Below, piece after piece: positions 1 through 6,915 of a stretch of 8,773 nucleotides of DNA. A model generated the notes under the pieces. The model was given only the letters and a program-made list of their open reading frames with translations. It searched no databases and was not told where the DNA came from. Position 1 is the first letter of the stretch. Every line of letters starts with the position of its first letter. Position numbers and translations under genes: made by a program. The stretch is from Candidatus Poseidoniaceae archaeon (GTDB taxonomy: Archaea > Thermoplasmatota > Poseidoniia > Poseidoniales > Poseidoniaceae), in NCBI GenBank assembly GCA_013329925.1, contig DUJK01000059.1:1-8773 (forward strand). The letters are read 5' to 3'.

Positions 1-2
1 GC

Positions 3-473
3 GTTGGACTTAGCGGTAGGAAATTAAATCATTTTAGGGGATGTCAAAAGGGTATCCCAGTATATGTTTGGCCAGCCAATGAAAAGTACGAATATCGGCT
101 ACTCAACTCTGGAATAACTGGGTTAACAGATAATTTAGATCCCAGTTATACCTGGTATCAGAATGGTAAAGGTGCTAGGTGGCAAAAACCGGCAACAAAA
201 CCATTAGATGCTAGCCAAATAAAATTAATTGAAAACGCAGATTATGCCACTCATAAGGATGTCATCAAACAATTGGAAGAAGAAGTAAGCCCTTGGATTG
301 AGTGTTCCACAAGCAGAAAGCGAGAGTTGATAAAAATGTGGAAATCCAAGTGGAATTGGGATGTAGATGTTGATAAATTGGTCGACAAATCTTCACATTC
401 ACCACCATGGCAAAGCGTTAGACTAATCGGCCATAGGGGTTCAGGCAAGACTGCTCGGCCAGTGATACAATAA
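3..473 (+). CDS. C-terminal part of an unrecognised protein (5' end outside window)
   Basis: An uninterrupted plus-strand reading frame enters from the left edge and stops with TAA, giving the last 156 residues of a protein whose start is not in the window. I do not recognise the family. The visible part is soluble-looking, has no membrane segment, is rich in Trp, Lys and Tyr, and holds a Lys/Trp-rich helical stretch (about 'KRELIKMWKSKWNW'). It ends with GHRGSGKTARPVIQ, which matches a P-loop pattern by spelling only and lies too close to the stop to be a working nucleotide site. A minus-strand frame overlaps it (251-484), but the plus frame is open for longer and ends three bases short of the convergent citrate synthase stop, as expected in this tightly packed genome. 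The frame is likely real; the function is unknown. Confidence 0.6.
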   Translation, partial: VGLSGRKLNHFRGCQKGIPVYVWPANEKYEYRLLNSGITGLTDNLDPSYTWYQNGKGARWQKPATKPLDASQIKLIENADYATHKDVIKQLEEEVSPWIECSTSRKRELIKMWKSKWNWDVDVDKLVDKSSHSPPWQSVRLIGHRGSGKTARPVIQ

Positions 474-476
474 CCA

Positions 477-1652
477 TCACTCAATGTGACGAAGTTCTTG
501 ACCTTCAGCGAAGTATTTTGGACGATAAATTGGCACTCCCCTGCCCGATCTTAACACTGTTCGCTCATCAACGATCTGAGCACCAATACCAGCAACTCTA
601 GCCCAGCCGAAAAAGGTGGTATAGTAGGTTGGGTCTGTCAAACCAACGTGGTAAAGTAAGGCGCCGCTAGCGATATCAACATTAGCATTAGGGTTACGAA
701 TCTTCTTATTTTCCGATAACACCATTGGTGCGACCTTTCTCAAAGTCCTGATTATTTTGAAATTCTCATCATCTGGACATATCTCTTCACCTATGGCAAA
801 TTGAGCAGTAGCCCTAGGGTCTTCCACACTTAGCACAGCATGGCCAAATCCAAATATTGGGCGACCTTCTTTTAGTTCATTACGAACAAAGTGTTCCACT
901 TCAGCTTCATCGCTGGTGCCGACTTTAAGGACAAATTCTAGGCATGATTGGTTTGCACGCCCGTGAAGTGGCCCTGATAGAGCGTTCATTGCTCCGGCAA
1001 TAGCAGAGTAAACAGTGGCTTTTCCAGACGCGATTGATTTACCAGTAAATGTCGAAAGGTTACCGCCTCCGTGATCCATATGCAGAACCAGATAGGTTGA
1101 TACTACACGCTCCATCTTAGCTCTCAAATGTTCATCAACACCGACTGTGTCGACGAATCTTTCAACTAGAGACTTAGTGGTATCATCATCAGCAATATCT
1201 GCACCTCGACCCTCGCGATATCGGAAAATCAAACCCATCAATCTAGGCATTCGAGCTATTAGATTCAAAGCATCTTCTCGCCAATTTTCAGTAGTTTCAA
1301 ACATACCAAGAGTGTGAATACCAACTGAAAGCCAGTCCATTGGGTGGCCATCTGTTGGTAATGTCTGCAAGACATTTGCCAGTCCGGCAGGAACATGCCC
1401 TCTAGCAGCTAAGTCTGCTTTGAACGCAGATGATTGGGCAGGTGTCGGTAATTCCTTATTGAATAATAGATAGATTATGTCTTCAGGACTAAAATCAACT
1501 AGTTCTTTTATTGGGTAGCCACAATAGTGAACACCCTCGGTAGGAGTGACGAAAGAAGTTCGACAAGTACCAACAGGAATACCTCTTAGCCCAGTGTTTA
1601 GGTGATTTTCAGTCACTTCACAAAGAACTTCTTCACCATCCATGAGTCCCAC
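477..1652 (-). CDS. Citrate synthase, mitochondrial-like (type I) form
   Basis: Condenses acetyl-CoA with oxaloacetate to citrate, the entry step of the TCA cycle, in the cytoplasm. The 391-residue product has the full family core. Expected catalytic residues are His230 in GPLHGRANQ, His271 in GFGHAVL and Asp326 in NVDIASG, matching His274, His320 and Asp375 of the pig enzyme. HMDHGGGN (191-198) and GHAVL followed by DPRA follow the mitochondrial wording (HxDHxGGN, GYGHAVLxxxDPR) rather than the GHRVYKxxDPRA of common bacterial and archaeal enzymes, and the YYTTFFGWARVAGIGAQ segment also resembles mitochondrial enzymes. It lacks the mitochondrial targeting peptide. The first start is GTG at 1652; an in-frame ATG at 1643 would shorten it by three residues. 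It follows the YkgJ gene on the same strand after 74 bases holding its own TATA-like box, so it is probably transcribed separately. A 2-methylcitrate synthase activity cannot be excluded. Confidence 0.95.
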   Translation of the reverse strand: MGLMDGEEVLCEVTENHLNTGLRGIPVGTCRTSFVTPTEGVHYCGYPIKELVDFSPEDIIYLLFNKELPTPAQSSAFKADLAARGHVPAGLANVLQTLPTDGHPMDWLSVGIHTLGMFETTENWREDALNLIARMPRLMGLIFRYREGRGADIADDDTTKSLVERFVDTVGVDEHLRAKMERVVSTYLVLHMDHGGGNLSTFTGKSIASGKATVYSAIAGAMNALSGPLHGRANQSCLEFVLKVGTSDEAEVEHFVRNELKEGRPIFGFGHAVLSVEDPRATAQFAIGEEICPDDENFKIIRTLRKVAPMVLSENKKIRNPNANVDIASGALLYHVGLTDPTYYTTFFGWARVAGIGAQIVDERTVLRSGRGVPIYRPKYFAEGQELRHIE

Positions 1653-1677
1653 TTATGCTTGCGAGAAATAACTATGG

Positions 1678-1683
1678 TATAAA
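1678..1683 (-). promoter_or_regulatory. TATA-like box for the citrate synthase gene
   Basis: On the minus strand this reads TTTATA (in CTTTATACC). Its centre lies about 28 bases upstream of the GTG start at 1652 and 37 upstream of the ATG at 1643. Archaeal TATA boxes sit about 26-27 bases before the transcription start, so the transcript would begin at or just before the coding region, implying a leaderless or nearly leaderless mRNA. No Shine-Dalgarno sequence is seen before the GTG. The upstream BRE position is not clearly purine-rich, so the call is tentative. Confidence 0.45.
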
Positions 1684-1726
1684 GACGGCCTATTTATTAA
1701 TCAAATTGCCTATTTGACAACCGTGG

Positions 1727-2182
1727 TTAATCAACCCACTCTCTGAAACCTTTCGAAGATTGACGATCGGCTAATACGTGGATTCGAATACTACTTCCGT
1801 CGATTATAATCGCATCTTCTGCCGTCAAACCAGGACATTCTTGCTTAGTTCTCTCCCATGAGCGTTCTGTGGCTAAATTTTCGCTCCACCAAGGATAAGC
1901 GGCGCACTGTTGAGGTCTAATCGCATAAATATTGCATTGTTTTTCCTCGTTTAAGTAAATACAAATGCCATCGGATTCTCGACTTTTTAGAACATATCTT
2001 CCGTCTAATGTTTTACGACAATCCCTCGATAACCATTCAGTAACTTCCATCCCCAGTCGTCCAGAAATTCTTTTTGCATCGTGCATTGAAAGATAAACAA
2101 TTCCGTCAGGCTCATCACAACACTTACCACAACCAGATTGACAAGTGAAGGGGACTCCTTTCATCCACCATGGGTGTTTCAT
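1727..2182 (-). CDS. YkgJ-type cysteine-cluster protein (putative Zn/Fe-S binding)
   Basis: A 151-residue soluble protein of the YkgJ / CxxxCxxCC family, predicted to bind zinc or an iron-sulfur cluster. The motif is CQSGCGKCC at residues 14-22 (Cys14, 18, 21, 22), followed by Cys74, Cys83 and Cys93 in the RPQQCAAYPWW segment (89-99), then Cys116 in QECPG. This spacing, including the RPxxCxxYPW signature, is typical of the family, whose biochemical role is poorly known. The ATG overlaps the stop of the upstream AAA+ ATPase gene by four bases (ATGA), and a weak GGGGA Shine-Dalgarno-like sequence lies about seven bases before it, so translation is probably coupled to the ATPase. The length is normal for short family members. 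Membership is secure; the link to its operon partners is inferred from position. Confidence 0.88.
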   Translation of the reverse strand: MKHPWWMKGVPFTCQSGCGKCCDEPDGIVYLSMHDAKRISGRLGMEVTEWLSRDCRKTLDGRYVLKSRESDGICIYLNEEKQCNIYAIRPQQCAAYPWWSENLATERSWERTKQECPGLTAEDAIIIDGSSIRIHVLADRQSSKGFREWVD

Positions 2183-4185
2183 TCTTCTTCCCCATCCATA
2201 ACTATCCCTACCGGAGTAATGATAGAAGTTTTAACTGAGCCTTCGGGATGTGGCTCGAGTACTCCATCAATTGGATTAAGAGTTATTGATTCATTGTCAA
2301 TTAAAGATTCTGCAGTGACTTTTGAAGAATCGATATTCCATTCCTCGCTAGGGGTGTATGAGTCTAATTCATCCTCCACGAATTCTGGCAGTGGTCCACG
2401 TTCAGGATCTAATGAAACTAACTGATTCTCAAGTTCTCTTAATTCATCTGCAATATCAATTAATCCTTCTAATGAAGCATCTGATGTTCTATTTGCGAGA
2501 TTCAATAGCATTGATTCCAACTCAATAAGACGCCCAGTGTTTTGATTTATCTCGCCATCAGAATTGGCAAATCTTTGATCAATACCCATGTCAAGTTCAG
2601 TCAAAATTTCTGCCGCTTTGGCGTGATCTTGCTTAACTATACGTGTCATCTTTGCCACTAAATGCTTATCCCGGTCATTAACATCTATTACTGAAGGTGC
2701 TTCGGGAGTTAAGTCGTCAAGGGTTTTCTTGATGTGAGCCTCAACTAAATCAGTTTGATTGCCAATAAATGATTCAATGTCAATTTCAGGTGGAGTATAA
2801 TCATTAGAAAGTTCTGGCAATGTGGTAGTGATTTCAATACCGCCCAGTTCCTCATCACTATAGACTACATCGATTACTGAAGTAATCAAACGATTAGCAA
2901 TATCCTCAACACTTTCAGATTTTGATTGTTCTAAGTAGTCTTCATCATCTGAATGAATATCGTTTAACAATTTGTAGACATCGACAGTATCTAGTAATTT
3001 TTCGCCGCTATCAATGGCTGCTTCAATCTTGTCGATACCACTCCTAGTTCCCCGCCAACTGATGTCGCCATCTGTCACGATTAACGCTAATTGTTCATCT
3101 GAAAGCATTAGATTTCTTTCATTTGATAACTTCCTAGCATAAAGCATCAAACTTCCGGCACCAACACGACCGAGTATACTTCTAACCCCGCCTCTTAGTA
3201 TATCCCACAGAGAAGAAGCGGGCCAATCTTCAGGAGAACTTCTAGCGGTAACAACAACATGCACTTTCATATTTAGAGCATAATCCAACATTCTGCCAAC
3301 ATGATTAGCCACTTCTTGGTCGGATAAAATTAAATCAATATCGTCAATTAATAACATAACACAATTGTCAAATACATCCGACCAAGTGTTTTCAACCGCC
3401 AAAATCTCACTTAAATCATCACCTCTAATGAAGTAAACAGGTCCATCGTTGCGGAGTAAAACTGCTTGACCAATAGCATGAATTAGATGGGACTTACCTG
3501 TTTGGGATTCGCCGATTAAGATTAACGGGTTTAGAGATTCTTGTGGTGAGTCAATCACTCTCTCACTCAATTGAGTCGCTCTTCTATTCTCTGTTGTGAC
3601 AGACCAAGTTTTGTAAGTATGATGGCTACTATATTCTAGGGTTTTTGGCCAATCAACAATTATTGGCAGATGTATACTATGATGAGCTAGGTTGGCTTTA
3701 TTTTGCTTGATTTGGTGATGTAAACCCTCTTCAATATCTCTTTGACCTGACACAACACTACTCCAAATAGGAGTGCCATCTGATTCAAAACCAAAGAATG
3801 ATGATTCTGCGATACTTGTATCATTGGAGATTTTACTCAATGTGCGCTCTCTTAGATTTTTCAATCGCTCAGCGACTAAACCAGATACTTCACCTCCGGT
3901 CTTGTTTAATGATAATTTAGGCCGATAATCTTGATTTTTACCTAGTATCCCATCAGCAATTAAGTCATATGTTGGACGATTTGCCACACCCACTCTAGAA
4001 AGAAGAGATGGCCGTTTAGTTGGCGAAGAGTATGTTCCACCTGTCAATCTGTTTAACTTAGATTTAGGCTGAGTTGTTAGTTCTGATTGTGTGGTTTGAT
4101 TATTGCTGGTGCCCTGATTAGTAGTTATTTCAAGATGCTTTTTAGCATTCTTAAGGGCTAACAATAACTTTGTTGGTTTTGACAT
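2179..4185 (-). CDS. DnaA-like AAA+ ATPase with extended N- and C-terminal regions
   Basis: A 668-residue protein whose middle (about 188-395) follows the ATPase domain III of bacterial DnaA. It has a TYKTWSV entry resembling YTFDNFV, then NPLILIG running into Walker A GESQTGKS (225-232) and HLIHAIG. Walker B is MLLIDD (277-282), a sensor-1-like strand VVVTARS lies at 310-316, R331 may match the box VII arginine, and a lid resembling DnaA follows (RKLSNERNLMLSDEQLALI), with R381 at the sensor-2 position. The key ATPase residues K231, S232, D281 and D282 are present, so ATP binding is likely. The basic N-terminal 65 residues (Lys/Arg/Thr/Gln-rich) look disordered. The 270 residues after the lid are mostly acidic, partly helical, and I find no clear DnaA domain IV DNA-binding helix-turn-helix. 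The start ATG overlaps the previous stop by one base (TAATG), with a strong GGGGGTGA ribosome site before it. Relatives could also be Hda-like or IstB/DnaC-like ATPases; the DnaA-type lid favours DnaA/Hda. Its job (replication control, partitioning or signalling) is not shown. Confidence 0.8.
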   Translation of the reverse strand: MSKPTKLLLALKNAKKHLEITTNQGTSNNQTTQSELTTQPKSKLNRLTGGTYSSPTKRPSLLSRVGVANRPTYDLIADGILGKNQDYRPKLSLNKTGGEVSGLVAERLKNLRERTLSKISNDTSIAESSFFGFESDGTPIWSSVVSGQRDIEEGLHHQIKQNKANLAHHSIHLPIIVDWPKTLEYSSHHTYKTWSVTTENRRATQLSERVIDSPQESLNPLILIGESQTGKSHLIHAIGQAVLLRNDGPVYFIRGDDLSEILAVENTWSDVFDNCVMLLIDDIDLILSDQEVANHVGRMLDYALNMKVHVVVTARSSPEDWPASSLWDILRGGVRSILGRVGAGSLMLYARKLSNERNLMLSDEQLALIVTDGDISWRGTRSGIDKIEAAIDSGEKLLDTVDVYKLLNDIHSDDEDYLEQSKSESVEDIANRLITSVIDVVYSDEELGGIEITTTLPELSNDYTPPEIDIESFIGNQTDLVEAHIKKTLDDLTPEAPSVIDVNDRDKHLVAKMTRIVKQDHAKAAEILTELDMGIDQRFANSDGEINQNTGRLIELESMLLNLANRTSDASLEGLIDIADELRELENQLVSLDPERGPLPEFVEDELDSYTPSEEWNIDSSKVTAESLIDNESITLNPIDGVLEPHPEGSVKTSIITPVGIVMDGEEE

Positions 4186-6137
4186 TAATCTTCACCCCCA
4201 ATTTCATAATCATCAACCCCGTCCGAAAACTCACTTGTTCGCTTATATTCAGTTGCCCATTTTTGGTAATTGCGATCAACATCAAGTTTATTTTGAACTC
4301 TTGTAGCAGATTCTCTAGAATGTCGGTTATTGTTTGATTGAGCGATTTTTGAGGCTGGATGAACAATTGAGTTGCCGGTTGATTTTAATGGAACATTTAT
4401 GCTAGATTTACCTTCAATATCCGGAAGGTTGTGATTGGTTTTTGTGGACTTTTGATTCAGTGCTTGTGACAGTTCTCTAGATTTAGCCCTAATTGGATTT
4501 TTCAGCATATTTTCTAGAGCTGAGGAAATTCTACTAGATCGGGCATCAAGATCGATATTAACTGCTCCTCGATTTGACTTGGCAGCCGACATTTGAGCGA
4601 ACTTAGGTAAATTAACTTGTGATTTTGCGGCTGCTGCAATCGATTGCTTATACGAACTACTGGGTCTTGTAGCAGTAATTTTTTTCCTGGCTCGTTTTAT
4701 TCTAATGGCTTTCCTTGGACCTTTAATTTGAGGACTAGAGGATCGTGATTGTTGTTCAACTATGTCCAGTTGTGCTACCGGAACAATAGTATCATTTTGA
4801 GAGGCAACTTCAATTTCATTGTAGACTTGCTCTGTAGCAGAAAATGCTTGGTCAAAGTTTTCTTCAATCAAGTCATAACCCGTGGAAATAGATTCTGGTG
4901 AAGGCAAATTAGGTATTTCTTCAACCGCTTGCCCTGACCAATCATCAACCATTTCTGCTAATTTCCCTTTGACCTCTAAGACGTCTTCATCCACCAAGTC
5001 AGAAGCACCACCTGAAACTACTCCTTCGTTTAGGACTTGAGGATCATTAGAGGTTGCAAAGGAGATTTGTTGTTCAATCCAAGATAATTCTTCATCTGAT
5101 AACTCAATACAAATCGGGTGGTCAATTAAGCTTTCAGAATCAATAATTAATGCTTCCAAAAATACTAACGTGATTAAATCAAATTCCTTCAAGAAACGGT
5201 GTCTCTCTAAATTGTCAAAAATCTCTAAGTCACAATTAGCCAACATCAAATGGTCACCCTTTCTTATTTCATCAACTATACTACTAATCATTCCAATTGA
5301 ACTTTTGAGATCCGTTATACTCAACAAGTATTCAAATCCTGAAATAATGACTACTGCTTGCTTATTTGCCCACAAAAAGTTAGCCACTTTTTGTTGTAAA
5401 CGCTCAATTAAATCGACAGGCGATTCATCTGCTAGCATGGAAACTCTGTGACAAGATTCTTTTGGCAGTGAATAATTTTTCAATAAAATTTCATTATCGT
5501 GTCTTGAGAGTACCAATAACGGCCGACCATAGCCCGCTAATATACTGGCTAGTTCAATTATTGCGTGAGAGTCACTATCATCAACAATCAACACATCTCC
5601 ATAATTTAGAACTCTTTCACCAGCACTAAAGTTTTCTAATTTAGCTTTAGTAAGTTGTTGTATGTATTCTGGTGCCTCGATAGACACTTCTTGACCTGGT
5701 AGCCTCTCTTCTCGTCGCCAACTACTGGTGTTTAATCTAACATAATTCCACCAGTCATCATTATTGTTGGAACTAGTTTCTTGTTCCTGCTGAATAGTTG
5801 CATCCGGATATAAATTGACTATTTTTATTAACTCATCAACGGGTAACTCTACCAAAGATACCAATGCATCAAGTGCAGTAGAATCTTTTTCTATCTCCAT
5901 CAAGGCTTCCAAACCTGTCAACAATAGATCTGCTTCATGAAGGGCAATGCGAGGCACTGAGTCTTGAATTATTACTTGGCTGACACGGGGAATGATACCT
6001 TTTGGCCGGCGCTCAATTCTGATATACCCTGAGATTCCAAGCGTAGACATATCACCGGCAAGTTTCGCGAGTGCATCATGCCCGCCGCGCCGTACTTCAA
6101 TGACTACACCTTGCGGCAATTCAACCAAAATTATCAC
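4185..6137 (-). CDS. DUF835-like sensory protein with DUF2226/DUF4388-like N-terminus and charged tail
   Basis: A 650-residue soluble protein in three parts. Residues 5-113 (from LPQGVVIEV through GYIRIE to a helical end, LIKIVNLYPDA) resemble the archaeal DUF2226 / bacterial DUF4388 type of small regulatory domain. Residues about 175-325 resemble DUF835: a strand VLIVDD, then a RPLLVLSRHDNEILLKNY segment (204-221), then VVIISGFEYLL (262-272) and a DLEIFDNLERHRFLKEFDLI segment, in the order of DUF835 proteins. That family is common in euryarchaeal signalling proteins and looks like an ATPase fold without a P-loop; none is visible here. Residues 335-460 are acidic and low-complexity, 472-491 form a strongly basic patch, and the rest is Ser/Asn/Lys-rich and probably disordered. 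It is the first gene of a three-gene operon whose second gene overlaps its stop by one base. The start is uncertain: GTG at 6137, or TTG at 6128 preceded by a good ribosome site. Domain naming is by pattern recall, not by search. Confidence 0.72.
   Translation of the reverse strand: MIILVELPQGVVIEVRRGGHDALAKLAGDMSTLGISGYIRIERRPKGIIPRVSQVIIQDSVPRIALHEADLLLTGLEALMEIEKDSTALDALVSLVELPVDELIKIVNLYPDATIQQEQETSSNNNDDWWNYVRLNTSSWRREERLPGQEVSIEAPEYIQQLTKAKLENFSAGERVLNYGDVLIVDDSDSHAIIELASILAGYGRPLLVLSRHDNEILLKNYSLPKESCHRVSMLADESPVDLIERLQQKVANFLWANKQAVVIISGFEYLLSITDLKSSIGMISSIVDEIRKGDHLMLANCDLEIFDNLERHRFLKEFDLITLVFLEALIIDSESLIDHPICIELSDEELSWIEQQISFATSNDPQVLNEGVVSGGASDLVDEDVLEVKGKLAEMVDDWSGQAVEEIPNLPSPESISTGYDLIEENFDQAFSATEQVYNEIEVASQNDTIVPVAQLDIVEQQSRSSSPQIKGPRKAIRIKRARKKITATRPSSSYKQSIAAAAKSQVNLPKFAQMSAAKSNRGAVNIDLDARSSRISSALENMLKNPIRAKSRELSQALNQKSTKTNHNLPDIEGKSSINVPLKSTGNSIVHPASKIAQSNNNRHSRESATRVQNKLDVDRNYQKWATEYKRTSEFSDGVDDYEIGGED
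4192..4199 (-). promoter_or_regulatory. Ribosome binding site of the DnaA-like ATPase gene
   Basis: On the minus strand this reads GGGGGTGA, seven of eight bases matching the GGAGGTGA Shine-Dalgarno core, six bases before the ATG at 4185. It lies within the last codons of the upstream DUF835-like gene, so the second cistron probably has both translational coupling and its own initiation signal. It supports the ATG at 4185 as the true start. Confidence 0.7.
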
Positions 6138-6142
6138 CCCTT
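6133..6142 (-). promoter_or_regulatory. Ribosome binding site that questions the start of the DUF835-like gene
   Basis: On the minus strand this reads AAGGGGTGAT, eight of ten bases matching AGGAGGTGAT. The GTG used as the longest start (6137-6135) lies inside this element. The next in-frame start-type codon, TTG at 6128, is four bases beyond it, the expected spacing for a start served by this site. The protein would then have 647 residues and begin at VELPQGV. If the GTG is used instead, the match is coincidental. Confidence 0.45.
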
Positions 6143-6230
6143 GGGATTAAGCCTTGTCTAAGTGTTATTGAAAGATGCGGAAGAATTCAGCAAAAGATGT
6201 CGATTTGAGAGATTGATGGTTATCCCCACA

Positions 6231-6236
6231 TAAATA
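6231..6236 (+). promoter_or_regulatory. Possible TATA box for the membrane-protein pair
   Basis: TAAATA within CACATAAATAACAAA. With normal archaeal spacing, transcription would start near 6260, leaving a leader of about 26 bases that contains the GAGG ribosome site at 6275-6278. The match is weak, and AT-rich sequence makes chance occurrences likely. Confidence 0.3.
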
Positions 6237-6274
6237 ACAAACCCTTATTGAGAATACGTTTCCTAAGAGTCTAT

Positions 6275-6278
6275 GAGG
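6275..6278 (+). promoter_or_regulatory. Ribosome binding site of the two-TM membrane protein gene
   Basis: GAGG placed seven bases before the GTG at 6286. This supports GTG as the start, since no other in-frame start codon is better placed. Confidence 0.5.
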
Positions 6279-6285
6279 CACAACT

Positions 6286-6915
6286 GTGAGTGTTCCAAAA
6301 GGAATTATTGAGTTTGCTGATTTAGCCTTGTGTTCACCTTATCGAAAGAAATTGCTGGGTGTAAGAATAATTACTTTCTTATCGGTGATATTACCAATAT
6401 TATTGACTGCTTTTTACAACTTACCTGTTTTGGTAATACTACTTTCAATAATAATTGGAGCTTCCATTCAACTTGTCTTTACTCCAGATTTGGCCGCGGT
6501 AATCGCGACCCCACTTGGAGTGAATATCAATCACCCATTTGTCGATGAGGAGCCGATTGGAAAGGCCATTGTTTCAGTTAAATTATCCAGCGGTGATTGG
6601 ATTGATATTGGTGAGCACAGAGTGCGACTGGTTGAGGATGAATTAGTAAAAGGATTCAATCTGGTCGAAGACCATGAAGATTATACCACCTTAGGCCATT
6701 TTAGTGATTCAACAAATAAAACTAGATTATCCAAACAAGTCATTATCATTAACCAAGCACTTGCTCTCAGGGACGTGGTTAATGGAAAGGCAGATCCTAT
6801 TGAGGGAGCTCGAGAACGCGAAGCGCTGGATTATGGATTGCTAGAACGCGAATGGCTTGATGAAGAAGAATTGGATGTAGAGGGCCCGCTGGCTAAATTT
6901 GTCAATAAAGAATAA
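6286..6915 (+). CDS. Unrecognised membrane protein with two N-terminal membrane segments
   Basis: A 209-residue protein starting with GTG after a GAGG ribosome site. Residues 24-44 and 46-66 form two adjacent hydrophobic segments, predicted as a membrane hairpin, with basic residues (YRKK, R27) before the first that suggest a cytoplasmic N-terminus. The remaining 140 residues are hydrophilic and acidic toward the end (EREWLDEEELDVEG), so the tail is probably cytoplasmic. A short beta-type stretch (IVSVKLSSGDWIDIGEHRVRLV, about 95-116) may form a small folded domain. I recognise no family. The next gene overlaps its 3' end by 17 bases if that gene begins at its TTG, so the two are likely co-expressed and may form one membrane complex. 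It is divergent from the DUF835/ATPase operon. Confidence 0.75.
   Translation: MSVPKGIIEFADLALCSPYRKKLLGVRIITFLSVILPILLTAFYNLPVLVILLSIIIGASIQLVFTPDLAAVIATPLGVNINHPFVDEEPIGKAIVSVKLSSGDWIDIGEHRVRLVEDELVKGFNLVEDHEDYTTLGHFSDSTNKTRLSKQVIIINQALALRDVVNGKADPIEGAREREALDYGLLEREWLDEEELDVEGPLAKFVNKE

Larger units (their letters stand above)
6138..6285. other. Divergent intergenic region between the sensory/ATPase operon and the membrane-protein pair
   Basis: These 148 bases must hold the promoters for both the minus-strand operon and the plus-strand pair, so the two units could share control. A TAAATA stretch near 6231-6236 may be the TATA box for the plus-strand genes. No convincing TATA box stands out for the minus-strand operon, and no clear inverted repeat or operator could be picked out by eye. 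Confidence 0.5.

Noticed and set aside
432..455. Walker A-like GHRGSGKT near the end of the left-edge protein
   Set aside because: It matches GxxGxGK[ST] but lies only six residues before the stop codon, so no nucleotide-binding domain can follow; chance is the likely explanation.
251..484. Minus-strand open frame opposite the left-edge gene
   Set aside because: It overlaps a longer plus-strand frame open from the window edge and runs into the citrate synthase 3' end; no recognisable features.
2638..2673. Stretch RDKHLVAKMTRI (ATPase residues 505-516), resembling the DnaA domain IV signature RDHxxVxxxxxKI
   Set aside because: It needs a one-residue insertion, and the surrounding sequence does not look like the helix-turn-helix of domain IV; treated as coincidence pending structure prediction.
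4151..4366. Minus-strand open frame of 71 codons across the sensor/ATPase junction
   Set aside because: It lies in another frame of two well-supported coupled genes and has no family-like features.
5170..5451. Plus-strand open frame inside the DUF835-like gene
   Set aside because: It is antisense to the DUF835-like domain, whose own frame shows clear family pattern; a shadow of AT-rich coding sequence.
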